Of a stretch of 64,000 nucleotides of DNA, positions 18,487 through 27,146 are shown piece after piece. Made by a program: the position numbers and the translations under genes. The number at the start of each line of letters is the position of its first letter. Position 1 is the stretch's first letter. This DNA comes from an uncultured Tateyamaria sp. (lineage in GTDB: Bacteria > Pseudomonadota > Alphaproteobacteria > Rhodobacterales > Rhodobacteraceae), in NCBI RefSeq assembly GCF_947487805.1, contig NZ_CANKXW010000001.1, positions 178,501 through 242,500 of the forward strand, written 5' to 3'. Under the pieces are notes generated by a model, which did no database searches, was not told the DNA's origin, and worked only from the letters and a program-made list of their open reading frames with translations.

Positions 18487-19788
18487 ATGCCTTTTGAAAC
18501 AATGCCCGCCGCCCGCAAACGCATCGCCGTCATAGGGGGCGGTATCTCGGGTATGGGGGCGGCCTATGCGCTGGCGTCCGAACACTCCGTCACCCTGTTC
18601 GAGGCAGAGCCGCGGCTGGGCGGGCACGCCCGCACGATCACCGCAGGACGCCGGGGCGACCAACCGGTCGATACTGGCTTTCTCGTGTTCAACTACGCGA
18701 ACTATCCCAACATGGCGCAACTGTTTGACGAACTGGACGTGCCGGTCGTGAAATCCAACATGAGCTTTGGCGCCTCCATCGACGGGGGGCGTCTGGAATA
18801 CGGTCTGGCCAGCCTCAACGCGCTGTTCGCGCAGCGGTCCAACGCGCTGAACCCCCGGTTTCTGGGCATGGTGCGGGATATCTTCCGGTTCAACCGCGAC
18901 GGGCTGCGTATTGCCAATGCCGACCGGACGCGGACGGTGGGTCAGTTCCTCGAGGCGCTGGGCACGGGTGCGTGGTTCCGCGACTACTACCTTCTGCCGC
19001 TCAGCGGGGCGATATGGTCCACGCCGACGCAAAAGATCATGGATTTCCCGGCCCATGCGATGATCCAGTTCTTTGAAAACCACGCGCTGCTGAACACGAC
19101 GGGCCAGCACCAGTGGTACACGGTCGATGGCGGGTCGGTGCAATATGTCCAACGGCTCGAGGCGGCATTGCTGGCGCACGGTGCGGACATCCGGCTGGGT
19201 GCGCCGGTGCAGGCGGTACGTCGCACCGCAGGGGGCGCGCAGGTCAAAGCCTGGGGCGACACTTGGGAGATGTTCGACGAAGTTGTGTTTGCCACCCATT
19301 CCGACGACAGCCTTGCCATGCTCGACGACCCGACAGAGGTCGAGCGCGCGGCCCTCGGGGCCGTCAAGTACCAGCCCAACGACGTGGTCCTGCATTGCGA
19401 TGACAGCATCATGCCAAACAAGCGTCAGACTTGGTCCAGCTGGGTCTATACCGAGGACCGCAACTGCCGCTCCGACCGCATCGACCTGACCTACTGGATC
19501 AATTCGCTGCAACCGATCCCGATGGACGATCCGCATTTCGTCACGCTCAATACCAAGCGTACGATCCGCGAGGACAGGATTTATGACCAGACCGTGCTGC
19601 GGCACCCGGTCTATGATCTGGCGGCGCTGGCCGCGCAGGACACGGTGCGTGCGATCAACGGCGAGAACCACACCTGGTTCTGCGGCGCGTGGATGCGCCA
19701 CGGCTTTCACGAGGACGGGCTGAGCAGCGGCCTGGACGTCGCCCACGCGATCACCCGGACACCCACAGTGCAGGTGGCGGCGGAATGA
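18487..19788 (+). CDS. NAD(P)/FAD-dependent amine-oxidase family protein (RSP_1091/UfaD-like)
   Basis: RIAVIGGGISGMGAAYALASEHSVTLFEAEPRLGGHARTI; TWFCGAWMRHGFHEDGLSSGLDVA; divergent from rpoE-chrR as in Rhodobacter sphaeroides. Confidence 0.88.
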   Translation: MPFETMPAARKRIAVIGGGISGMGAAYALASEHSVTLFEAEPRLGGHARTITAGRRGDQPVDTGFLVFNYANYPNMAQLFDELDVPVVKSNMSFGASIDGGRLEYGLASLNALFAQRSNALNPRFLGMVRDIFRFNRDGLRIANADRTRTVGQFLEALGTGAWFRDYYLLPLSGAIWSTPTQKIMDFPAHAMIQFFENHALLNTTGQHQWYTVDGGSVQYVQRLEAALLAHGADIRLGAPVQAVRRTAGGAQVKAWGDTWEMFDEVVFATHSDDSLAMLDDPTEVERAALGAVKYQPNDVVLHCDDSIMPNKRQTWSSWVYTEDRNCRSDRIDLTYWINSLQPIPMDDPHFVTLNTKRTIREDRIYDQTVLRHPVYDLAALAAQDTVRAINGENHTWFCGAWMRHGFHEDGLSSGLDVAHAITRTPTVQVAAE

Positions 19789-20543
19789 CCGCATCCGTCG
19801 ATCATATTGCCGGGGTGACATATCACGGGCGCAAGGGCGCGATCGAGAACGCCTTTCGCTACTCCGTGGACTACATGTTGCTGGATGCCGAAGCGCCGCT
19901 GCGCACGCCCAGCCTGTTCAGGCGCAATGGCCGCGCGCTGATGGCGCTGGATGACGTGGATCACGGTGGCGCGCCCAAGGCCGGGCGCGGGGCCGCATGG
20001 GTGCGCGATGTGCTCGAGGCGCACCAGATCACCGGCGTGACGCGGATCGAACTGCTGGCCCAGCCCAAGGTGATGGGTCACGTGTTCAACCCCGTCAGCT
20101 TCTGGCTTTGCCGCCGGACGGACAGCGCCATGATCGCGGTCATTGCCGAGGTGACGAACACCTTTGGCGACCGGCACAGCTATCTTGTGCACCACCCGGA
20201 CCTGCGCCCCATCGCGCCCGATGACCGGATGCAGGCGACCAAGATTTTCCACGTCTCGCCCTTTCAGCCGGTCGAGGGCGGGTATGAATTCCGCTTTGAC
20301 ATCCGCGACGACCGGATCGGGATCTGGATCGACTATTCGCGCGGCGAAGGCGGCCTGATCGCCACGCTCACCGGGCGGCGCTGTCCGCTGACCAACCGGT
20401 CCATCCTGCGCGCTGCCCTGCGCCGCCCCTTCGGGTCGCGCCGCGTGCTGGGCCTGATCCACTGGCAGGCGCTCAAGCTGTGGGTCAAGCGCGCCACCTA
20501 CCGCCCCCGGCCCACCCCCCCCGCCAAAGAGGTGTCGCGGTGA
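19785..20543 (+). CDS. DUF1365 family protein
   Basis: NAFRYSVDYMLLDAE, GHVFNPVSFWLCRR, VAEVTNTFGDRHSYLV; ATGA overlap with upstream gene. Confidence 0.87.
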   Translation: MTASVDHIAGVTYHGRKGAIENAFRYSVDYMLLDAEAPLRTPSLFRRNGRALMALDDVDHGGAPKAGRGAAWVRDVLEAHQITGVTRIELLAQPKVMGHVFNPVSFWLCRRTDSAMIAVIAEVTNTFGDRHSYLVHHPDLRPIAPDDRMQATKIFHVSPFQPVEGGYEFRFDIRDDRIGIWIDYSRGEGGLIATLTGRRCPLTNRSILRAALRRPFGSRRVLGLIHWQALKLWVKRATYRPRPTPPAKEVSR

Positions 20544-21778
20544 CCGTGACCCGCTCCCAAAACATGCCGGCCTACGCGGTCTTTGCCGCGTTGCTCGCAT
20601 CGGCGGGGTTACCGATCTATATCCACGCGCCTAAATTCTATGTCGACGAATATGGCGTATCGCTGGCGGCCCTCGGGTCCGTCCTGTTTGCGCTGCGTCT
20701 GCTGGACGTGGTGCAGGACCCGCTCTTTGGCCGGTTGTCGGAAACCCTCCGAACGCGGCGCGCGGCAGGTGTGCTGATCGGGGCCGGTGTCATGGCGCTG
20801 TCAATGCTGGGCCTGTTTGCGGTCCCACCCATGCTGCCGCCGCTGTTGTGGTTCGCGCTGATGCTTACGGGCGTGTTTTCCGCCTTCAGCTTTCTGACCA
20901 TCAATTTCTATGCCCAAGGGGTGGTCAAGGCCGACCGCCTGCCCGGACAGGGCCACCTGCGGCTGGCGCAATGGCGCGAGACCGGCGCGCTTTTGGGTGT
21001 GTGCGTGGCAGCGATTGCGCCGGTGATGCTGGGTGCCGTGACGGATGCGCCGTTTGCCGGGTTTGCGGTGGGGTTCTGCGTGCTGGCGCTGGTGGCAATC
21101 GTGATGATGCGCGGCGAATGGGTCAGCGACGGGCTTGCCCCCTCCATTGGCTTTCGCGCGGTGCTTGGCGACGCGCTGGCGCGCCGTCTACTGCTCATTG
21201 CGCTGGTCAATGCCGCCCCGGTTGCGGTCAGTTCCACGCTGTTCCTGTTTTTTGTCGAAAGCCGTCTGGACGCGCCCGGTTTCGAAGGGCCGCTTCTGCT
21301 CCTCTTTTTCCTCAGCGCGGCGATTGCGGCCCCGGTCTGGGGCAAGCTCGCGGAACGGTTCGGGGTCAAACCCGTGCTGCTCAGCGCGATGGTGCTGGCC
21401 ATCGCGGCCTTTGGCGGGGCGATGGCGCTGGGGCCGGGCGATGTCCTCGCCTTTGCCGTGATCTGCGCGCTGTCGGGGGCGACGCTGGGCGCGGATCTGA
21501 CCCTGTTGCCGGCGGTCTTTGCGACCCGCATGGCGCGCATCAGCCCCTCGGCCGCCGAAGGCTTTGGCCTCTGGGCGTTTGTGTCGAAATTTACCCTGGC
21601 CTTTGCCGCCGTCACGTTGCTGCCCGCGCTCGACTATGCGGGTTTCGACAGCGCGGCCGGGGCCGGATCACCGCCCGAAGCGCTTATGCTTCTGACGCTG
21701 CTTTATGCCGCCGTGCCGTGCGGCCTCAAGGTGGTGGCCATCGCATTGCTTGCCACCACGGACCTGAAGGAGACCTGA
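20540..21778 (+). CDS. MFS-type sugar/cation symporter family transporter
   Basis: GTG start overlapping the DUF1365 stop; 12-TM protein with PKFYVDEYGVSLAALGSVLFALRLLDVVQDPLFG. Confidence 0.85.
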   Translation: MTVTRSQNMPAYAVFAALLASAGLPIYIHAPKFYVDEYGVSLAALGSVLFALRLLDVVQDPLFGRLSETLRTRRAAGVLIGAGVMALSMLGLFAVPPMLPPLLWFALMLTGVFSAFSFLTINFYAQGVVKADRLPGQGHLRLAQWRETGALLGVCVAAIAPVMLGAVTDAPFAGFAVGFCVLALVAIVMMRGEWVSDGLAPSIGFRAVLGDALARRLLLIALVNAAPVAVSSTLFLFFVESRLDAPGFEGPLLLLFFLSAAIAAPVWGKLAERFGVKPVLLSAMVLAIAAFGGAMALGPGDVLAFAVICALSGATLGADLTLLPAVFATRMARISPSAAEGFGLWAFVSKFTLAFAAVTLLPALDYAGFDSAAGAGSPPEALMLLTLLYAAVPCGLKVVAIALLATTDLKET

Positions 21779-21779
21779 G

Positions 21780-22358
21780 ATGGAAGACCTGATCTTTGTA
21801 CTGATCGGTGCCGTCGTGATCTTTGCCCTAGGCTGGACACGGTCCCGATATGCCGACTTTCTCGCGCAATCCCCGGCGGATTATGCCGGTGCGGACACCC
21901 TGTTCGATGTGCGGACGCATCTGAATGGCCCGATCATCTGCGAGGGCGTGATCTATGGCCCCATGGGGCGCGTGTCCTCGCGGTTTGTCGGCGAGTTCCA
22001 GTGCCACTGGGACGGCGACAGCGGCACCATGGACGAGGTTTTCCATTACGATGACGGCACGCAACAGGACCGCTGCTGGCATCTGACGGTCGAACCGGAC
22101 GGGGCGATCACGGCCACGGCCGACGATGTAGTGGGCACGGCTACGGGCCAGCAATCGGGCAGCTCGGTACAGCTCAAGTACCGCTTCCAATTGCCCAAAA
22201 GCTCGGGCGGGCACGTGCTGGACACCGTCGACTGGATGTATCTCGCGCCCAATGGAACCATCGTGAACCGCTCGCAGTTCCGTAAATACGGGATCAAAGT
22301 GGCCGAACTGGTGGCGACCATGCGTCCGGCACCACAAGAACTGAAAGAGGCAGCATGA
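21780..22358 (+). CDS. DUF3833 family protein
   Basis: N-terminal TM then FDVRTHLNGPIICEGVIYGPMGRVSSRFVGEFQCHWDGDSGTMDEVFHYDDGTQQDRCWHL. Confidence 0.8.
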   Translation: MEDLIFVLIGAVVIFALGWTRSRYADFLAQSPADYAGADTLFDVRTHLNGPIICEGVIYGPMGRVSSRFVGEFQCHWDGDSGTMDEVFHYDDGTQQDRCWHLTVEPDGAITATADDVVGTATGQQSGSSVQLKYRFQLPKSSGGHVLDTVDWMYLAPNGTIVNRSQFRKYGIKVAELVATMRPAPQELKEAA

Positions 22359-23092
22359 GTTCGATTGACCTGGCAGGGAAACGTTATTGGCTGGTGGGCG
22401 CCAGCGACGGTCTGGGCAAGGCGCTGGCACAGCAACTCAGCCGCATCGGCGCAGAGGTGATCGTGTCGGCCCGGTCCGAGGAAAAGCTGGCCGAGGTGGT
22501 CGAAGGGCTGCCGGGCAAGGCGTCCTACCAGACCATCGACATCGCGGATGACGACAGCGTGCGCGCCGCAGCAGAAGCCGTGGGCGAGATCGACGGTCTG
22601 GTGCTGTTGGCGGGGGTCTACTGGCCGTTCTCTGCGCGCGACTGGAACGCGGAGCAGGCCGTGGCGATGGCGGATGTGAACTTTACCGGGTTCATGCGGG
22701 TGCTGGGGCAGGTCGTGCCGCAATTCGTGGCGCGTGATGCGGGCCACATCGTCGTCACCTCGTCCCTGACCGGGTTCCGCGGCTTGCCGGGGTCCATCGG
22801 ATACACGGCGTCCAAGGCGGCCACCATGTCGTTGGCCGAGTGCATGTACGCCGATCTGCGCGACACCGGCGTGCGGGTGCAGGTGGCCAATCCAGGATTC
22901 ATCAAGACGCAGCTGACCGACAAGAACGATTTCAAGATGCCGTTCATCATGGAGCCGGAGGACGCCGCGCGCGAGATGGTCGAGCTGATGATGTCCGACC
23001 ATTTCAAAAAGAGTTTCCCGACCTTCTTTTCGCTGCTGTTCCGCGGGTCGCAGTTCTTGCCGGACTGGTTGTACTACCGCATCTTTTCCTGA
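22355..23092 (+). CDS. Short-chain dehydrogenase/reductase
   Basis: YWLVGASDGLGKALAQQLSRIGAEVIVSAR; catalytic SLTGFRGLPGSIGYTASKAA. Confidence 0.92.
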   Translation: MSSIDLAGKRYWLVGASDGLGKALAQQLSRIGAEVIVSARSEEKLAEVVEGLPGKASYQTIDIADDDSVRAAAEAVGEIDGLVLLAGVYWPFSARDWNAEQAVAMADVNFTGFMRVLGQVVPQFVARDAGHIVVTSSLTGFRGLPGSIGYTASKAATMSLAECMYADLRDTGVRVQVANPGFIKTQLTDKNDFKMPFIMEPEDAAREMVELMMSDHFKKSFPTFFSLLFRGSQFLPDWLYYRIFS

Positions 23093-23493
23093 TCGTTGCG
23101 CGCCGGATCATCGCCATAGGGCAGGTCACCCGGCGCCACACCGACAAAGTCGGGCGCCGGCGTCTGCGCCAGCTGCACGGCCCTGACCGTCTGCGCCCCC
23201 GCGAGCAGCGCCTGCACCACGCGGTGCATGCCGTCCATCAGCCGCCCCTCCGCGTCCAGTACAATTGGAAAGGTGCAGTCGACCTCGGTAACCTGCGCCA
23301 TATGTGCGGCCAGCGCGCGCGGCGTGGCGGTGCCGCCATGGGCGAACCACCAATCCTCATCCAGTTCCGCAATCTCGGACAGGGGCACATCGCGCACCGG
23401 CAGATCGGCGCATTGTGCCACGATCTTGCGCATGTCCCACGCCCGCAGCCCGTCCGGGCCGGGGCGGAAATGGTACTGCGCCCGCATCGTCAC
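23074..23493 (-). CDS. ParB-like N-terminal-domain-related small protein
   Basis: VRDVPLSEIAELDEDWW...PIVLDAEGRLMDGMHRVVQALLAGAQTVRAVQL resembles the ParB DGxHR motif; ATGA overlap with saccharopine dehydrogenase. Confidence 0.6.
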   Translation of the reverse strand: MTMRAQYHFRPGPDGLRAWDMRKIVAQCADLPVRDVPLSEIAELDEDWWFAHGGTATPRALAAHMAQVTEVDCTFPIVLDAEGRLMDGMHRVVQALLAGAQTVRAVQLAQTPAPDFVGVAPGDLPYGDDPARNDQEKMR

Positions 23494-24539
23494 CGCAGTG
23501 CTGCGTCAAAGGTCGCGCGGGCACGGGCCCAGACGCCGGTATCGAGGTCGGTCAGGCCCAGCAGGCTGGGCAGCAGCTGTTCGGCGTAATCCTCGCTGCT
23601 TTCCACCGGCAGCATCGAGGGCAGGTTGTCGATGGCCGTGACATCCAGCGCAGGGTGGTCGTGGACCCGCAGGGCAGGCGCGTCCCACGTGGTCGTGCGG
23701 TCATAGACCTTGATCGGGGAAAAATCGCTGTCGGGGTCGCAGGCGATGTCGCCGATTACCGTCAGTTTGCGGGGCTGGTGGGGTGTCCCCGCGGGGACAA
23801 ACACCGGCGTGCCCGGCCGCGCGAGGATGCAATTGAAGAAAATGTCATGGGCCAGCACCTGCGGGAACGGCCCACCGGACGCGGTTTCGGCCATGTCCCA
23901 GCGCGTTGTCGGCACGCCCATCACGGTGCACAGATCGGCGGCCCCAGTGCCCACGCGACCCAGTGCACCGATGATCAGCGCGGTGGGACGGTGCGTGCCG
24001 GTGGCGACCAGTGCGCCTTGCAGATCGGCAAGCAGGTGGTTCGAGCTGGGATAGGGGGCCACGGGCCCCGCGATGGTGCCATTTTGCTGCGCGATCCAGC
24101 AGCGCAGCGCCACCGCCGCCCCGGCATAGCCCGCCCAATAGCCAAAGGCGGCGACGCGGCGTCCGTCCGCATCCACCAGATATTCCAGATCATAGAGCGT
24201 CCCGCCCCCCGCCTGGAACCTGCGCAAGAGGATCTGGCCCGCAGGTTGCCCCTTGAACGCGTGGCCGAACATGATGTGGCGATGCCGCAAGGGCGTCCCA
24301 TCCTCTGGTAATTCCTTGAGCCCGAAGATGATGGCGTCATCGGGCGCCATGGGCCAGCTGTTCTCGGGCGCGATTGCAGCGCCTGCGGCGGCGTAGCGGT
24401 CGGTGGGGATGCAGCGGGCGGTGCTGTCTTCTACCGTGACCGCGATGCCGGCGGCGCGTAGCCTGCCCGCGCCCTCGGGCGTGAGGCCCACGCGGGTTTC
24501 ATTGTCGCGTTGTTCGGCGCGGACCCACAGATGGGTCAC
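23490..24539 (-). CDS. Saccharopine dehydrogenase (NAD+, L-lysine-forming type)
   Basis: HLWVRAEQRDNETRVGLTPEGAGRLRAAGIAVTVEDS, ALIIGALGRVGTGAADLC; start overlaps GST stop. Confidence 0.87.
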   Translation of the reverse strand: MTHLWVRAEQRDNETRVGLTPEGAGRLRAAGIAVTVEDSTARCIPTDRYAAAGAAIAPENSWPMAPDDAIIFGLKELPEDGTPLRHRHIMFGHAFKGQPAGQILLRRFQAGGGTLYDLEYLVDADGRRVAAFGYWAGYAGAAVALRCWIAQQNGTIAGPVAPYPSSNHLLADLQGALVATGTHRPTALIIGALGRVGTGAADLCTVMGVPTTRWDMAETASGGPFPQVLAHDIFFNCILARPGTPVFVPAGTPHQPRKLTVIGDIACDPDSDFSPIKVYDRTTTWDAPALRVHDHPALDVTAIDNLPSMLPVESSEDYAEQLLPSLLGLTDLDTGVWARARATFDAALR

Positions 24540-25147
24540 GGCAGCATGCCGTTGCTGCGCACCGCCTGCACGCTCACGCGGTTCTCCATCGCGGTCATGA
24601 AGGCGGACAGTTTCGGATAGGGGGCCAGATCGACCCCGTCACCCGGCAGCCAGTTGCACACCACAAAGAGATAGGCGTCGGCAATCGTGACCGTGTCGCC
24701 AAGGATAAAGGGGCCCGTGAGGCATTCGTCCTCGATATACTGCGCCGAGGCGGCCATTGTCTCGGGCACCTTGGCGGTCATGTCCTCCCAGCTTGCGGGG
24801 GTGTCGGCCCAGCGGTGGCCGCGCATCTTGTGGGCATGGTTCACATGCATGGTCGAGGCCAGATAGAACATCACCGCCCGGGCGCGTGCGGCCTCGACCG
24901 GGTCGGCGGGCATCAGGCCGGGCGATAGGGCGGCAATGTATTCGAGGATGGCCCCGGTTTCGGTCAGGATCGTGCCGTCCGTCTCGAGCGCGGGCACGCG
25001 GCCCTTGGAGTTGATGCGTGCATAGTCCGCGCTGCCTTGTTCGCCTGCGGCAAAGTTCAGTTTGTGCGTGTCATGGTCGATCCCTGCCTCGCGCAGCGCG
25101 ATGGCGACAGCGATGGAGATGGTGCCGGGGGCGTAGTAGAGTTTCAT
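24536..25147 (-). CDS. Glutathione S-transferase family protein
   Basis: KLYYAPGTISIAVAIALREAGIDHDTHKLNF...INSKGRVPALETDGTILTETGAILEYIA. Confidence 0.92.
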   Translation of the reverse strand: MKLYYAPGTISIAVAIALREAGIDHDTHKLNFAAGEQGSADYARINSKGRVPALETDGTILTETGAILEYIAALSPGLMPADPVEAARARAVMFYLASTMHVNHAHKMRGHRWADTPASWEDMTAKVPETMAASAQYIEDECLTGPFILGDTVTIADAYLFVVCNWLPGDGVDLAPYPKLSAFMTAMENRVSVQAVRSNGMLP

Positions 25148-25206
25148 GTCAGATCCTTGGCTGTGAGGCTTAGGTGAGTGTCATACATGCGTCTGCGCAC
25201 ACGACT

Positions 25207-25860
25207 TTATACATGCGTTTGCGCATGATGCCTGTCCGGTGTTTCAAGGTGGGGGACGGCGTTGAACATCACCGGCGACCACGTGCCACCGATCGGGTGC
25301 AGCCGGTGCATGGACGTGTTCATGATCGCCAGCGCGACATTGGCCATGGCCCTGATGTCCAGCCCCAGATGCAACCGCATCGCCATCGCGATCAGGCCAC
25401 CGGAGGTGACCACCAGCGCGGGGCCTTCGCCTTCGCCGATCTCGCGCAGGGAGTCCCTGATCCGTGTCTCGAAGGCGTCGAAGCGTTCGGGGGCGCCTTC
25501 GAGGCGGTTGTCTTGCCAATGGGCCAGTACCTTGGGAAAATGGTGGACGAACTGGCTGGGATCTTCGGGGGCGGCGATGCCGTGCTCGGCCTCGAGCGCC
25601 CGGGCCATCGTGAAATATTCCAGCTCGTTCAGGCGCGCGTCACGGGTGGCCTCGAGCCCCGTCTGCATGCCGTCCGCCGTTTCCAGGTGCCGCCGCAGGG
25701 TGCCGGTATAGAGCCGGGTGTGATGCTGGTGGGTGGCCCGCATGTGGTCGCCCAGCCATGCCGCCTGCTGGTGGCCCAGCGGGCTGAGCCGGTCGTAGCT
25801 GGCCTCGTCCTTTGCGTGGGTATTGGCCTGACCGTGGCGGATGAGTGTGATGTGGGACAT
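25207..25860 (-). CDS. Histidine phosphatase family protein
   Basis: MSHITLIRHGQANTHAKDEASYDRLSPLGHQQA (RHG motif). Confidence 0.88.
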   Translation of the reverse strand: MSHITLIRHGQANTHAKDEASYDRLSPLGHQQAAWLGDHMRATHQHHTRLYTGTLRRHLETADGMQTGLEATRDARLNELEYFTMARALEAEHGIAAPEDPSQFVHHFPKVLAHWQDNRLEGAPERFDAFETRIRDSLREIGEGEGPALVVTSGGLIAMAMRLHLGLDIRAMANVALAIMNTSMHRLHPIGGTWSPVMFNAVPHLETPDRHHAQTHV

Positions 25861-25921
25861 GGGGGCCTTCGGCTGCTCTGTGTGCATTGTTCTAGGTCAC
25901 GGGTCGCGGTGTGGAAAGTGC

Positions 25922-25960
25922 GGGTGCCTCCGGCGGGCATATTTATCGGAACAATGAAGG
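25922..25960 (+). repeat. Dispersed hairpin+tail element, copy 2
   Basis: TGCCTCCGGCGGGCATATTTATCGGAACAATGAAGG. Confidence 0.6.
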
Positions 25961-25961
25961 G

Positions 25962-27005
25962 TTAGTCGCGTTTGATGCGGCCAACGAAGGCGGGCAGCAT
26001 GACCGTCAGGTAGAGGAGCCGTGCGACATGGGCGGCCGCGACAAAGCCCGGATTTGCGCCCAGGACGATGCCCATGGCGATCATCGTCTCGAGCCCGCCG
26101 GGAGCGAAGGCGACAAGGACATGGGCGGGGTCAAAGCCGAGCGCGAGAGCCACCGGCAGCGCCGTGGCCAGCGCCATCAGCACGGTGAGCGCGGTAACAA
26201 GAAGCCCCGCGCCGAGCGATTGGGCAAAGGCTGCACGGGTAAGGCCGTTGAACCGGGCGCCGATCAGCGTGCCCACGGTCATGAGCCCGGCATAGGCCAG
26301 CCAAGGCGGCATGAAGCCGGGTGTCAGGTCGGTGGCGTGACCCACGGATGAGGCCACCATGCCGCCGATCAGCAGGGGTGCGGGCAGGCCGATCTTGTCC
26401 AGCGCATAGCCCAGCACGTAGCCGAGGCCCAGCAGCATGAAAAGATCGATCCAGTGCATGGGCGCGCCGCTGGGCAGGACCTGGCCTGTCAGCTCGAAAC
26501 CGAGGGCGAGGGCAATTGCGGGCACGGTCAGTGTAAGGGCCAGCAGGCGCACGGACTGGATCACCACGATGCGGGTCGTGTCGAGGCCGAGGCCCGTCGA
26601 CAGGCCGACGACAAAGCTGAGGTGACCGGGGGCGGCGGCGAGATAGGCGCTGCGCCGATCCATGGCAAAGCCGCGTTGCAGGATCTGGCCGCAGAGCCAC
26701 AGCGTTGCCCAGAGCATCACGCCAAGGGCGGCAAAGGCCAAGGGCCAGCGCAGCATGGCCTGGACCGAGGACGCGTCGACGCCGCTGCCGATGCTGACGC
26801 CCACCAGCAGGAAGACGAGGTTGCGGACCGTGTCGTCGATGCCGGTGCGCAGGCCCGCAAGTGCTGCCACGGCCACAACAAGCGCGGGTCCCGTGAGGAC
26901 CGCGATGGGGGCGTGCAGCGTTTCGGCGACCCCTGCGCCGATGGCACCGACAAGCAGGGTTTGGGCGGTGATCCGCAGGCTGTCGGGTGTTGGGCGGGCG
27001 AGCAT
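25962..27005 (-). CDS. AbrB family (ammonia monooxygenase-like) membrane protein
   Basis: Two internal repeats of about 5 TM; FLLVGVSIGSGVD, AYLAAAPGHLSFVVGLSTGLG, AFAPGGLETMIAMGIVLGANPGFVAAAHVARLL. Confidence 0.83.
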   Translation of the reverse strand: MLARPTPDSLRITAQTLLVGAIGAGVAETLHAPIAVLTGPALVVAVAALAGLRTGIDDTVRNLVFLLVGVSIGSGVDASSVQAMLRWPLAFAALGVMLWATLWLCGQILQRGFAMDRRSAYLAAAPGHLSFVVGLSTGLGLDTTRIVVIQSVRLLALTLTVPAIALALGFELTGQVLPSGAPMHWIDLFMLLGLGYVLGYALDKIGLPAPLLIGGMVASSVGHATDLTPGFMPPWLAYAGLMTVGTLIGARFNGLTRAAFAQSLGAGLLVTALTVLMALATALPVALALGFDPAHVLVAFAPGGLETMIAMGIVLGANPGFVAAAHVARLLYLTVMLPAFVGRIKRD

Positions 27006-27146
27006 GGTCCATGGCTATCTTTGTTGCGCAGGCGGGGCAATGGTTGCGGATCGGAAACGCGGGTGGCGCAAAACCGGGGCTTGGTGTCGGGATTGGGAGT
27101 CCTTTGGCTTCGGTGCGCAGGCTAGAACGGGTGCAGTTGCAGGGAG

